Under the pieces are notes generated by a model that saw nothing but the letters and a program-made list of their open reading frames with translations, was not told the origin of the DNA and ran no database searches. Position numbers and translations under genes: made by a program. A DNA stretch of 38,434 nucleotides from Gammaproteobacteria bacterium. GTDB taxonomy: Bacteria > Pseudomonadota > Gammaproteobacteria > Chromatiales > Chromatiaceae. The DNA is taken from assembly GCA_008080925.1 (NCBI GenBank), contig VMDJ01000165.1, positions 1 to 38,434 of the forward strand, written 5' to 3'. Shown piece by piece: positions 1-6,921 of this stretch (the first letter of the stretch is position 1; each line of letters begins with the position of its first letter).

Positions 1-396
1 AAACAAAAAGTGGTTTACCACATCAATTATGATGATCCAAAAATGCAAGGCGGCGCTTTGCGTAACATCCAAAACCACATCAATGCGATAGGTGCTGACA
101 AGCTCGACTTGCGCGTGGTGTTACATGGCAATGGTTTAGCACTGCTCGTGCTTCCTGATGCAGCAGGTCGCTTGCCTGGCTTCAAGCATGCTAATGCAAA
201 CGACAAAATGGCTGCCCAAATTGATGGCCTGCGTAACCAAGGCATCAGCTTTAAGGTTTGCGCAAACACCGTCAAAGGGAAAAAGGTCAACATCGATACT
301 GACCTACACATGGTCTCTAAAGATGACATCGTCCCTAGCGGTGTTGCTGAACTAGCGATCCTTCAAGGCCAAGGTTTCGCTTACATTAAGCCATAA
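1..396 (+). CDS. DsrE/DsrF-like family protein, 5' end outside window
   Basis: The frame is open from the first base (residues K-Q-K before V-V-Y-H-I-N) to TAA at 394-396, so the GTG at position 10 is probably not the start and the N-terminus, perhaps with a signal peptide, lies left of the window. The visible 131 residues match the small DsrE-like fold: a beta strand VVYHIN, an amphipathic helix around ALRNIQNHINAI, a second strand LRVVLHGNGLALL, then a helix, the FKVCANTV strand and a C-terminal strand ending GFAYIKP. DsrE-fold proteins take part in sulfur relay or sulfur oxidation, or are simply uncharacterised. The one Cys, in FKVCANT, sits where some family members carry an active Cys. 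The gene is followed at once by a strong terminator. Specific role unknown. Confidence 0.75.
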   Translation, partial: KQKVVYHINYDDPKMQGGALRNIQNHINAIGADKLDLRVVLHGNGLALLVLPDAAGRLPGFKHANANDKMAAQIDGLRNQGISFKVCANTVKGKKVNIDTDLHMVSKDDIVPSGVAELAILQGQGFAYIKP

Positions 397-409
397 ACAC
401 GAGACCCAC

Positions 410-437
410 AAAAAAGCCCGCGTCAGCGGGCTTTTTT
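410..437 (+). terminator. Rho-independent terminator after the DsrE-like gene
   Basis: A perfect 12-bp inverted repeat (410-421 with 426-437) with loop GTCA. The stem core is GCCCGC/GCGGGC, flanked by an A run on the left and a T run on the right, so it could stop transcription from either side. It lies 13 bases after the dsrE-like stop codon. Confidence 0.9.
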
Positions 438-473
438 ATTGTGCGTTGCAACATGGCAAGCTGTTTACCCGGA

Positions 474-500
474 CAAAAAAACCCCGCTAGAAGGCGGGGC
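474..500 (-). terminator. Rho-independent terminator of the adenosine-kinase-like gene
   Basis: Read on the minus strand, a GC-rich stem (482-487 CCCCGC with 494-499 GCGGGG, 6-base loop) is followed by a run of seven to eight T. It sits about 28 bases past the kinase stop codon. With the 410-437 hairpin it insulates this convergent pair. Confidence 0.85.
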
Positions 501-527
501 TTAATAACGGCCGAAACTCGACTGTTT

Positions 528-1466
528 TTAGCCGGGCAGAGACATCCCAAAGGATGCCTCAAAACGCGCCGCAAACTCATTCTTAGTAAAGCTATGGTTC
601 TGCGGACCTTGGCTTTCGATTTTGTAAGCGCCCATCAGTGAGGCAATACGTGCAGTGATCGCCCAATCGTAACTTTTCATCAAACCAAATAGCAGCCCAC
701 CACGGTAAGCATCGCCACAACCGGTGGGGTCGACTAAGGCGTCTGGCGTAGCGACGGGAATCTCTAGTCGCTGACCTTGGGTGTAGATGTACGAACCTTC
801 ACCACCGCGCGTCACGATGACCGCTTCGACCATTTCAGCGAGTTGTTCCATGGTTTTGCCGGTACGCTCTTCCATCAATTTAGCTTCGTAGTCGTTAAAC
901 GCACAGTAGGACGCTTGTTCGGCAAATCGCGTAAGGTCGGCACCATCAAACATGGGCATACCTTGACCCGGATCGAAAATAAACGGGATACCCGCTGCGG
1001 CAAATTGTTCCGCATGCTCGATCATGCCTTGACGACCATCCGGCGAAACAATGCCCAAGGTGATGCCAGCATGATCGCTAACCTTATTAATATGTGCATG
1101 ATTCATCGCACCCGGGTGGAAGGCGGTGATCTGGTTATCATCTTGGTCGGTGGTGATAAACGCTTGCGCGGTGAATTCTTCCTCGACCATGGTGATGCCA
1201 TCACGGCTCACGCCTTTGGCATCCATCCAATCGGCATAGGGTTGAAAGTCGCTACCGACAGTCGCCATTGGCTTACCCTCGCCACCGAGGAGATGCAGGT
1301 TGTAGGCAATGTTGCCCGCACAACCGCCATAGTTACGGCGCATTTCTGGGACTAAAAAAGAGACATTCAGGATGTGCACTTGATCAGGCAGGATGTGGTT
1401 TTTGAATTGGTCTTGGAAGACCATGATGGTGTCGTAAGCCATTGAGCCGGTGATCAGCGCAGTCAT
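528..1466 (-). CDS. PfkB-family sugar/nucleoside kinase, probable adenosine kinase
   Basis: A 312-residue ribokinase/PfkB-superfamily kinase. The substrate-binding glycine motif GGCAGNIAYNL is at about 47-57, and the ATP/anion-hole signature DPTGCGDAYRGG is at about 246-257 with the catalytic base Asp252. Proteins of this type are usually annotated as adenosine kinase, which phosphorylates adenosine to AMP in purine salvage and removes the adenosine made by SAH hydrolysis. The sequence alone does not exclude another nucleoside or sugar substrate. The ATG start is supported by AGAGGT a few bases upstream. It is transcribed away from the soxK-like gene and ends at its own terminator. Confidence 0.85.
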   Translation of the reverse strand: MTALITGSMAYDTIMVFQDQFKNHILPDQVHILNVSFLVPEMRRNYGGCAGNIAYNLHLLGGEGKPMATVGSDFQPYADWMDAKGVSRDGITMVEEEFTAQAFITTDQDDNQITAFHPGAMNHAHINKVSDHAGITLGIVSPDGRQGMIEHAEQFAAAGIPFIFDPGQGMPMFDGADLTRFAEQASYCAFNDYEAKLMEERTGKTMEQLAEMVEAVIVTRGGEGSYIYTQGQRLEIPVATPDALVDPTGCGDAYRGGLLFGLMKSYDWAITARIASLMGAYKIESQGPQNHSFTKNEFAARFEASFGMSLPG

Positions 1467-1603
1467 AAGTTACCTCTAATATACGAATGCAAAATCGCTG
1501 GAAATGATGATGCATATTGCAGTGGGCAATGGTACCTTAGCGCGAGCGAATCTGCCCTAAGAAGGCAGTCAAACGCTGCCGTGACGTTGGTGGCACGGTG
1601 ACC

Positions 1604-1619
1604 ACACAGGTAACTGTGT
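1604..1619. promoter_or_regulatory. Inverted repeat upstream of the soxK-like gene
   Basis: A perfect 6-bp dyad, ACACAG-GTAA-CTGTGT, lies 33 bases before the ATG at 1653, in the 186-base divergent region. It could be an operator or a hairpin in the leader. No regulator can be assigned. Confidence 0.35.
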
Positions 1620-1652
1620 AGCGAATTAATAAAATTTAGGAGTTGGACTTTC

Positions 1653-1958
1653 ATGAAAATCCAAAAATTATTTGTTGCAGCAGCAGCTGCTCTACTTCTA
1701 TCTGGCGCATCTTTCGCGGCTTCTCAAGCAGATGCTGATGCGGCTATCTCTGCGGCAAAAGCGGCTAACAAAGGCGCTAAAGGCGCTGAGTGGCGTGATA
1801 CCGGCAAGATGATCAAAGCGGCTGAAGCTGCAGCTGCAGAAGGCAAGTTTGATGCCGCTGTAAGCGAAGCAAAAGACGCTGAGTTCCAAGCAAGCATTGC
1901 ACAACAACAAGCAAAGGGCGCGACCAACGCAGGTAACCCTTCTTACTTGTATAACTAA
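1653..1958 (+). CDS. small secreted Ala-rich protein, SoxXA-binding-protein (SoxK)-like
   Basis: A 101-residue protein with a Sec signal peptide: MKIQK, a hydrophobic Ala/Leu core, and an A-S-F-A-A cleavage region near residue 23. The mature part is about 78 residues, rich in Ala and Lys. It has the pattern I associate with SoxXA-binding proteins: AIxAAKAANKxA, EWRDTGKMIKAAEAAAAEGKFDAA, then a second helix EAKDAEFQASIAQQQA and a short C-terminal tail. Known members bind the cytochrome SoxXA in the periplasmic thiosulfate-oxidising complex. No other sox gene is in the window, so the role here is inferred from resemblance only. An AGGAG lies about 10 bases before the ATG. A strong terminator follows. 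Alternative: an unrelated small periplasmic alpha-helical protein. Confidence 0.6.
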   Translation: MKIQKLFVAAAAALLLSGASFAASQADADAAISAAKAANKGAKGAEWRDTGKMIKAAEAAAAEGKFDAAVSEAKDAEFQASIAQQQAKGATNAGNPSYLYN

Positions 1959-1974
1959 GCTGCTTTAGTTGAAG

Positions 1975-1998
1975 AAGCCCGCGAAAGCGGGCTTTTTT
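1975..1998 (+). terminator. Rho-independent terminator after the soxK-like gene
   Basis: Stem AAGCCCGC (1975-1982), loop GAAA, stem GCGGGCTT (1987-1994), then T to 1998. The GNRA-type tetraloop and T run make this a strong terminator. It ends only four bases before the ATG of the next gene. Confidence 0.9.
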
Positions 1999-2002
1999 AT
2001 GT

Positions 2003-2389
2003 ATGAGTAATTTATCGATTCAGACCTTTATCAGCTTTGCCGGCGTGGGCGCGATCGCCACTGCCTTGCAGTACATCTTGCTGACGATTCAGGTGGAATT
2101 GATTAACGTTGGCGCGGTATTGGCTTCTTTTATTGCTTACGCGATCAGCTCGATCGTGAATTACCTGATGAAGTATCACTATGTGTTTTCATCGCAACAA
2201 CAGCACCGCAAAACGGCTCCCCGTTATCTGATGATTTCGAGCATTGGCTTGGCGCTGAATACGCTGCTGATGTATATCGGCGTGGAAGGCTTTGGCTGGC
2301 ACTACCTAGCGTCGCAAATCATCGTTACCGGCATTGTGTTGGTGTGGAATTACACCGCTAGCGCGCTGTGGACCTTTCGGGCCGATTAA
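2003..2389 (+). CDS. GtrA-like family membrane protein
   Basis: A 128-residue, very hydrophobic protein with four predicted membrane helices (about 8-28, 33-54, 70-92, 98-122). It has the GtrA-like features of an early FAGVGAIATALQYILL helix, the N-Y-L-x-x-Y-x-x-V-F-S motif after helix 2 (NYLMKYHYVFSS), and a C-terminal WNYTASALWTF. GtrA-like proteins are thought to help move lipid-linked sugars across the inner membrane for cell-surface glycosylation, but many are uncharacterised and no glycosyltransferase is adjacent. The start is odd: no Shine-Dalgarno is visible, because the bases before ATG are the T tract of the preceding terminator. Confidence 0.8.
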   Translation: MSNLSIQTFISFAGVGAIATALQYILLTIQVELINVGAVLASFIAYAISSIVNYLMKYHYVFSSQQQHRKTAPRYLMISSIGLALNTLLMYIGVEGFGWHYLASQIIVTGIVLVWNYTASALWTFRAD

Positions 2390-2445
2390 GCTGCACTATC
2401 AAACTTTCTAATGGCTTTGCGTTTTCGCCACTGAGCTAAATGCTC

Positions 2446-2451
2446 TAGAAT
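2446..2451 (+). promoter_or_regulatory. candidate -10 element for ppa
   Basis: TAGAAT (5 of 6 matches to TATAAT) lies 51 bases before the ppa ATG, in the 112-base gap after gtrA. No good -35 is present at 16-18 bases, so this is tentative. Confidence 0.3.
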
Positions 2452-2501
2452 GGCGCCGTTCAACGCGATTGCGCGTAAGTTATTCATTTTGAGGAAGAAC
2501 C

Positions 2502-3029
2502 ATGATCCTAGATCGCGTCCAGCCTGGTGATAAGGCCCCTGACGAAATTAACGTCATCATCGAAATCTCTGCAGGTAAAGATCCTGTGAAGTACGAGATT
2601 GATAAGCCTACCGGTGCGATGTTTGTTGACCGCTTCCTGGGCACGGCGATGTTCTACCCCTGTAACTACGGTTACGTGCCACAGACTTTGTCACTCGATG
2701 GCGACCCGGTTGATGTGATGGTGATTGCACCTCTGCCTGTTCAAGCCGGTGCGGTGATCAAGTGTCGTCCACTGGGTGTGTTGGATATGGAAGATGACGG
2801 CGGCGTGGATATGAAGATCCTTGCGGTACCGGTAACTAAGCTGACTCCGCTTTACAAAGACATGAAGGACTACACCGATATGCCAGAAGAAACCTTGGCA
2901 CGTTTAGTTCATTTCTTTGAGCACTACAAAGATCTTGAAGAAGGCAAATGGGTCAAGATGGGTGGCTGGAAAGGCGTTGATGATGCCAAGAAAGAAATCC
3001 TAGCGAGTATCGATCGCTACACCGACTAA
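2502..3029 (+). CDS. ppa: inorganic pyrophosphatase
   Basis: A 175-residue family I soluble pyrophosphatase, essentially the length of the E. coli enzyme (176). It hydrolyses pyrophosphate to two phosphates with Mg2+, pulling biosynthetic reactions forward in the cytoplasm. It shows KYEIDKPTGAMFVDRFL, the FYPCNYGYVPQT segment and the metal-binding signature DGDPVDVMV, followed by MEDDGGVDMKILAVP, which supplies further catalytic acids and Lys. The C-terminus has FFEHYKDLEEGKWVKMGGW, typical of proteobacterial enzymes. GAGGAAG before the ATG is a good ribosome site. A hairpin with a weak T tract follows. Confidence 0.97.
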   Translation: MILDRVQPGDKAPDEINVIIEISAGKDPVKYEIDKPTGAMFVDRFLGTAMFYPCNYGYVPQTLSLDGDPVDVMVIAPLPVQAGAVIKCRPLGVLDMEDDGGVDMKILAVPVTKLTPLYKDMKDYTDMPEETLARLVHFFEHYKDLEEGKWVKMGGWKGVDDAKKEILASIDRYTD

Positions 3030-3034
3030 ACATC

Positions 3035-3054
3035 AGCCCCTCATTGAGGGGCTT
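3035..3054 (+). terminator. hairpin after ppa, weak terminator or attenuator
   Basis: AGCCCCTC (3035-3042), loop ATT, GAGGGGCT (3046-3053): an 8-bp perfect stem followed by TTATCACTT rather than a true T run. It lies only about 20 bases before the moaC ATG, so incomplete termination with read-through into moaC is plausible. Confidence 0.6.
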
Positions 3055-3074
3055 ATCACTTAAGGCTTCTGCTG

Positions 3075-3557
3075 ATGTCTGACGAACTCACTCACTTTGA
3101 TGCCCACGGCCAAGCCCACATGGTGGATGTTGGCGGTAAGGACAGCACGCACCGTGTTGCGGTGGCGAGCGGTTCGATCAAGATGGATGCCGCTACCTTA
3201 GCCTTGATTGCACAAGGCGGTCATAAAAAAGGTGACGTGCTGGGCATTGCGCGTGTTGCGGGCATCATGGCATCGAAGAAGACCAGTGATCTCGTACCTT
3301 TATGTCATCCACTACCACTGACGCATGTGTCGATCGAGTTTGAGATCGATGAGGCAAACCATAAAGTTGATGCCTCATGTCGTGCTGAAACGCGTGGTCA
3401 AACCGGCGTGGAGATGGAAGCGCTGTGTGCGCTGCAAGTTGCTCTACTGACAATCTACGATATGTGTAAAGCGGTTGATCGTGGCATGGTGATTTCGGAT
3501 GTTCAGCTAGAGCATAAATCCGGCGGTAAGTCTGGCGAATGGAATCGCGCTCAGTGA
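3075..3557 (+). CDS. moaC: cyclic pyranopterin monophosphate synthase MoaC
   Basis: A 160-residue MoaC (E. coli 161), the second enzyme of molybdenum cofactor synthesis. It converts the MoaA product into cyclic pyranopterin monophosphate. Visible signatures are MVDVGGKDSTHRVAVA at the N-terminus, DLVPLCHPLPLTHV (active-site His region), the GVEMEALCALQVALLTIYDM helix with the subunit-interface acids, KAVDRGM, and KSGGKSGEW at the C-terminus. No other moa gene is present, so it is an orphan member of the pathway here. TAAGG about 9 bases before ATG is the likely ribosome site. The 3' end overlaps the start of engB. Confidence 0.96.
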   Translation: MSDELTHFDAHGQAHMVDVGGKDSTHRVAVASGSIKMDAATLALIAQGGHKKGDVLGIARVAGIMASKKTSDLVPLCHPLPLTHVSIEFEIDEANHKVDASCRAETRGQTGVEMEALCALQVALLTIYDMCKAVDRGMVISDVQLEHKSGGKSGEWNRAQ

Positions 3558-4150
3558 ACTCAACCTATTTTCAAGCCAGCTTTATTACCAGCGCGGCGAA
3601 ATTATCCCAATCACCCGAAGACACCGGTTACGAGATCGCGTTTGCCGGTCGTTCGAATGCGGGTAAGTCGAGTGCGATTAATACGTTGTGCCAACAAACG
3701 GCCTTAGCACGCACCAGTCGCACACCCGGTCGTACCCAGTTACTGAACTTCTTTCGCATTGATGATCAACGTCGTTTAGTTGACCTACCCGGTTATGGTT
3801 ATGCGGCTGTCGCACAAGATATCAAAGCCGATTGGCAAGGTGCGTTAGCCGACTACTTGGAAAAGCGTGAGTGCTTACGTGGCGTGATCTTGATGATGGA
3901 TTCGCGTCATCCGTTAAAAGATTACGACATCCAAATGCTTGAATGGGCTAACCACATTGAGATACCGGTGCACGTATTACTCACCAAAGTGGATAAGCTG
4001 AATCGCAAAGAACAAGCTATCTCGCTAGAGCGTGTTGATGCGGCACTGAAAGAGTTTAGCCTCGAGTTTAGTGTGCAGCTGTTTTCATCACTGAAACGCT
4101 GGGGCGTTGATGAAGCGCATGAGAAGCTCGACCAGTGGTTTGAGCTTTAA
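3539..4150 (+). CDS. engB: ribosome biogenesis GTP-binding protein EngB/YihA
   Basis: A GTPase of the TrmE-Era-EngA-EngB family needed for large ribosomal subunit assembly. G1 is GRSNAGKSS, G3 is DLPGYGYA, G4 is TKVDKL, and G5 is near the C-terminal FSSLKRWG. It is 203 residues from the ATG at 3539, which overlaps moaC by 19 bases. A GTG at 3554, overlapping the moaC TGA, would give a 198-residue protein whose N-terminus aligns better with E. coli YihA, so either start is possible. It faces polA, as in E. coli, and the two genes share a TTAA at their stop codons. Confidence 0.95.
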   Translation: MESRSVNSTYFQASFITSAAKLSQSPEDTGYEIAFAGRSNAGKSSAINTLCQQTALARTSRTPGRTQLLNFFRIDDQRRLVDLPGYGYAAVAQDIKADWQGALADYLEKRECLRGVILMMDSRHPLKDYDIQMLEWANHIEIPVHVLLTKVDKLNRKEQAISLERVDAALKEFSLEFSVQLFSSLKRWGVDEAHEKLDQWFEL

Positions 4151-6873
4151 TGCGCCTCTTCCCAGTTAGCGCCACTTCCCACTTCTACAAGTAGCGGCAC
4201 ATTCAGATCAGCTGCCGATTCCATCAAGCTTTTAATTTTAGCTGTGGCTGAATCCATTTCGTTTGGCGCGACTTCGAATACCAGTTCGTCATGTACTTGC
4301 ATCAGTAGATGCACATCGGGTTTGTCGTTGACTAACCATTGATCCACATTGAGCATCGCACGTTTGATGATGTCGGCAGCTGTACCTTGCATCGGCGCGT
4401 TAATCGCTGCACGTTCAGCACCGGCACGACGCGCACCGTTACGTGCATTGATCTCAGGTAGATACAAACGACGACCAAACAAGGTTTCGACATAACCCTG
4501 ATCTTTAGCTTGCTCGCGCGTGCGATTCATGTAGTCCTGCACACCGGGGTAACGAGTAAAGTACAGATCGATATAGTCCTGCGCTTCGTTACGACCAACG
4601 CCGAGCTGTTTAGCTAAACCAAACGCCGACATGCCATAAATCAAACCAAAGTTAATCGCTTTAGCAGCGCGACGTTGATCGTCGGTAACACTCTCTGGAT
4701 TATCAGCAGCAAACACTTCGGCTGCGGTAGCGCGGTGAATATCCGCACCTTCAGAGAAAGCTGTGAGCAGACCTTTATCCGCAGACAAGTGCGCCATGAT
4801 GCGCAGCTCAATCTGTGAGTAGTCAGCTGCCACCATGGTCCATCCGCTCTGTGGAATGAACGCACGACGAATACGTCGACCTTCTTCACTTCGAATCGGT
4901 ATGTTCTGCAGATTCGGATCGGATGAACTCAAACGACCGGTTGCTGCAACCGCTTGGTGATAACTGGTATGAATGCGTTGGGTTTGCGCATCAATCATCT
5001 CTGGCAACTTATCGGTATACGTCGACTTAAGCTTGGCAAGACCACGATGCTCCAAGATAACGCTGGGTAACTCATGCCCCATCTCGGCAAGTTCTTGCAG
5101 CACATTCTCTGCTGTTGATGGCGCACCCTTTGGTGTCTTTGCGATAACAGGAAGCTCTAACTCATCAAAGAAGATCTCACCAATTTGTTTTGGTGAGCCC
5201 ATGTTGAAGCTGCGCCCTGCAATCTCATAGGCTTGTTGTTCCAGTTGATGTAATCGCTCGGCAAGTTGCGCACTTTGTTGTTTAAGCTGTGTGCTATCAA
5301 TCACCACGCCTTGACGCTCGATACGCGAGAGCACCGATAACAGCGGCACTTCAAGATCGGTGACTAAGTTAGCTAAGCTTGGCTCTTGCTTTACTTTGGA
5401 CCATAAGTGCTGATGTAAACGCAAAGTAATATCAGCATCTTCTGCGGCATAGGGACCGGCTTGTTCAATATCGATTTGATCGAAGCGTAATTGCTTAGCG
5501 CCCTTACCGGCGATGTCTTCAAAGTGAATTGTTTTTAGCTCAAGGTAACGCTCGGCCAGTGAGTCCATGTCATGACGGCCTGCACTGCTGTTATACACAT
5601 AGGACTCGAGCATGGTGTCGTAAGCGATACCCTTTAATTCGATACCGTGATTCGCGAGCACGCTTTTATCGTACTTAAGATTCTGACCGACTTTTTTATG
5701 TGCATCCGACTCTAAGATGGGCTTCAATGCGGCGAGCACATCATCACGATGTAACTGTTCTGGCGCACCCGGATAACAATGAGTGAGTGGTACATACGCT
5801 GCTTTACCAGCTTCAATTGCAAAGGATACGCCAACCACTTCGGCTTGCATGTAATCCAAGCTGGTCGTTTCGGTATCGAAGGCAAACAGCTGCGCGTTTT
5901 TAAGTTGTTCTAACCATGCATCAAAGTCAGCCTGTGTGAGCACGATGTCGTATTGCGCATCGATCTTTTCAGCCTTCTTTTCGGGCTGCGACTGTTCCGT
6001 AGATGTCTTTTCACCTTTTGCACCATCGAGTGTGGCCAAGTAGCGACGCGACTCAATCCGCGTGTAGTGTTTTCTCAACTCATCTGTGTTCGCTGCGCTT
6101 GGCTTTAGCTGATCAATGGTCACAGGCAGTTCGACATCGAGCTTTATGGTCGTAAGTTCACGTGAGAGTTTGAGTTGATCAAGATTACCGCGAAGGTTTT
6201 CGCCAATCTTGCCTTTGATCTCTTCGGCATGTGCCACCAAGTTATCAATCGTCTCGTACTCACCAAGCCATTTTGCTGCCGTCTTAGGGCCACACTTAGG
6301 AATGCCCGGAATGTTATCGGCGCTATCACCGACCAGCGCTAAGTAATCAATGATCTGCTCGGGAGTGACATCAAACTTATCGATGACACCTTGTCGATCC
6401 ATCACCACATCATTCATCGTGTTGATCAAAGTGATGTGATCATTCACCAGCTGCGCCATGTCTTTATCGCCGGTTGAGATTAGCGATGGCATGCCTTTAT
6501 CGGCCGCTTGTTGTGCCAAGGTGCCAATCACATCATCGGCTTCGACACCAGAGATCATGACCAACGGCAAGCCCATGGCTTGAATGATCTGATGTAGTGG
6601 CTCGATCTGTTGACGTAAATCATCAGGCATCGGTGGTCGATGCGCTTTGTACTCGCTGTACATCTCATCACGGAATGTCTTGCCCGGGGCATCGAAGACC
6701 ACGGCGATATGTTCTGGCTGATATTCATCGATCAGCTTGTTCAACATATTGAGTACGCCAACGATCGCGCCGGTCGCTTCACCGTGCGAATTGGTCAGTG
6801 GCGGGAGCGCGTGATACGCGCGAAACAGGTACGACGAGCCGTCGACGAGGATAAAGGGAGGTTGTGAATTCAT
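4147..6873 (-). CDS. polA: DNA polymerase I
   Basis: A 908-residue full-length Pol I (E. coli 928). The N-terminal 5' nuclease domain (about 1-290) has VDGSSYLFRAYHAL, EADDVIGTLA, STGDKDMAQLV and GDSADNIPGIPKCGPKTA. The 3'-5' exonuclease domain (about 305-500) keeps all acidic residues: FDTETTS with Asp333 and Glu335, NLKYD, and YAAEDAD. The polymerase domain carries motif A ADYSQIELR (Asp684), motif B RRAAKAINFGLIYG, and motif C QVHDELVFEV (His861-Asp862). It is therefore predicted to be active in all three functions: Okazaki-fragment processing and repair synthesis. The start fits E. coli PolA. It lies 48 bases downstream of the reductase gene, and a hairpin covers the ribosome-binding region. 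Confidence 0.98.
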   Translation of the reverse strand: MNSQPPFILVDGSSYLFRAYHALPPLTNSHGEATGAIVGVLNMLNKLIDEYQPEHIAVVFDAPGKTFRDEMYSEYKAHRPPMPDDLRQQIEPLHQIIQAMGLPLVMISGVEADDVIGTLAQQAADKGMPSLISTGDKDMAQLVNDHITLINTMNDVVMDRQGVIDKFDVTPEQIIDYLALVGDSADNIPGIPKCGPKTAAKWLGEYETIDNLVAHAEEIKGKIGENLRGNLDQLKLSRELTTIKLDVELPVTIDQLKPSAANTDELRKHYTRIESRRYLATLDGAKGEKTSTEQSQPEKKAEKIDAQYDIVLTQADFDAWLEQLKNAQLFAFDTETTSLDYMQAEVVGVSFAIEAGKAAYVPLTHCYPGAPEQLHRDDVLAALKPILESDAHKKVGQNLKYDKSVLANHGIELKGIAYDTMLESYVYNSSAGRHDMDSLAERYLELKTIHFEDIAGKGAKQLRFDQIDIEQAGPYAAEDADITLRLHQHLWSKVKQEPSLANLVTDLEVPLLSVLSRIERQGVVIDSTQLKQQSAQLAERLHQLEQQAYEIAGRSFNMGSPKQIGEIFFDELELPVIAKTPKGAPSTAENVLQELAEMGHELPSVILEHRGLAKLKSTYTDKLPEMIDAQTQRIHTSYHQAVAATGRLSSSDPNLQNIPIRSEEGRRIRRAFIPQSGWTMVAADYSQIELRIMAHLSADKGLLTAFSEGADIHRATAAEVFAADNPESVTDDQRRAAKAINFGLIYGMSAFGLAKQLGVGRNEAQDYIDLYFTRYPGVQDYMNRTREQAKDQGYVETLFGRRLYLPEINARNGARRAGAERAAINAPMQGTAADIIKRAMLNVDQWLVNDKPDVHLLMQVHDELVFEVAPNEMDSATAKIKSLMESAADLNVPLLVEVGSGANWEEAH

Positions 6874-6907
6874 GGCCTCAGGATACCTTGCTTGTATCTC
6901 TGAGGCA
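6874..6907 (-). promoter_or_regulatory. hairpin immediately before the polA start codon
   Basis: Bases 6875-6886 and 6894-6906 form an inverted repeat: 12 base pairs with one bulged base at 6899 and a 7-base loop. In the minus-strand transcript the 3' arm ends one base before the polA AUG and includes the only purine-rich (GAGG) sequence. No T run follows, so it is not a typical terminator. It is more likely to affect translation or processing. Confidence 0.6.
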
Positions 6908-6921
6908 TGAAATTTTCAATG

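Noticed and set aside
777..1355. 192-codon open frame on the plus strand, antisense to the kinase gene
   Set aside because: It lies wholly inside the adenosine-kinase-like gene, has no recognisable domain, and shows the His/Arg/Thr-rich composition expected of a shadow frame.
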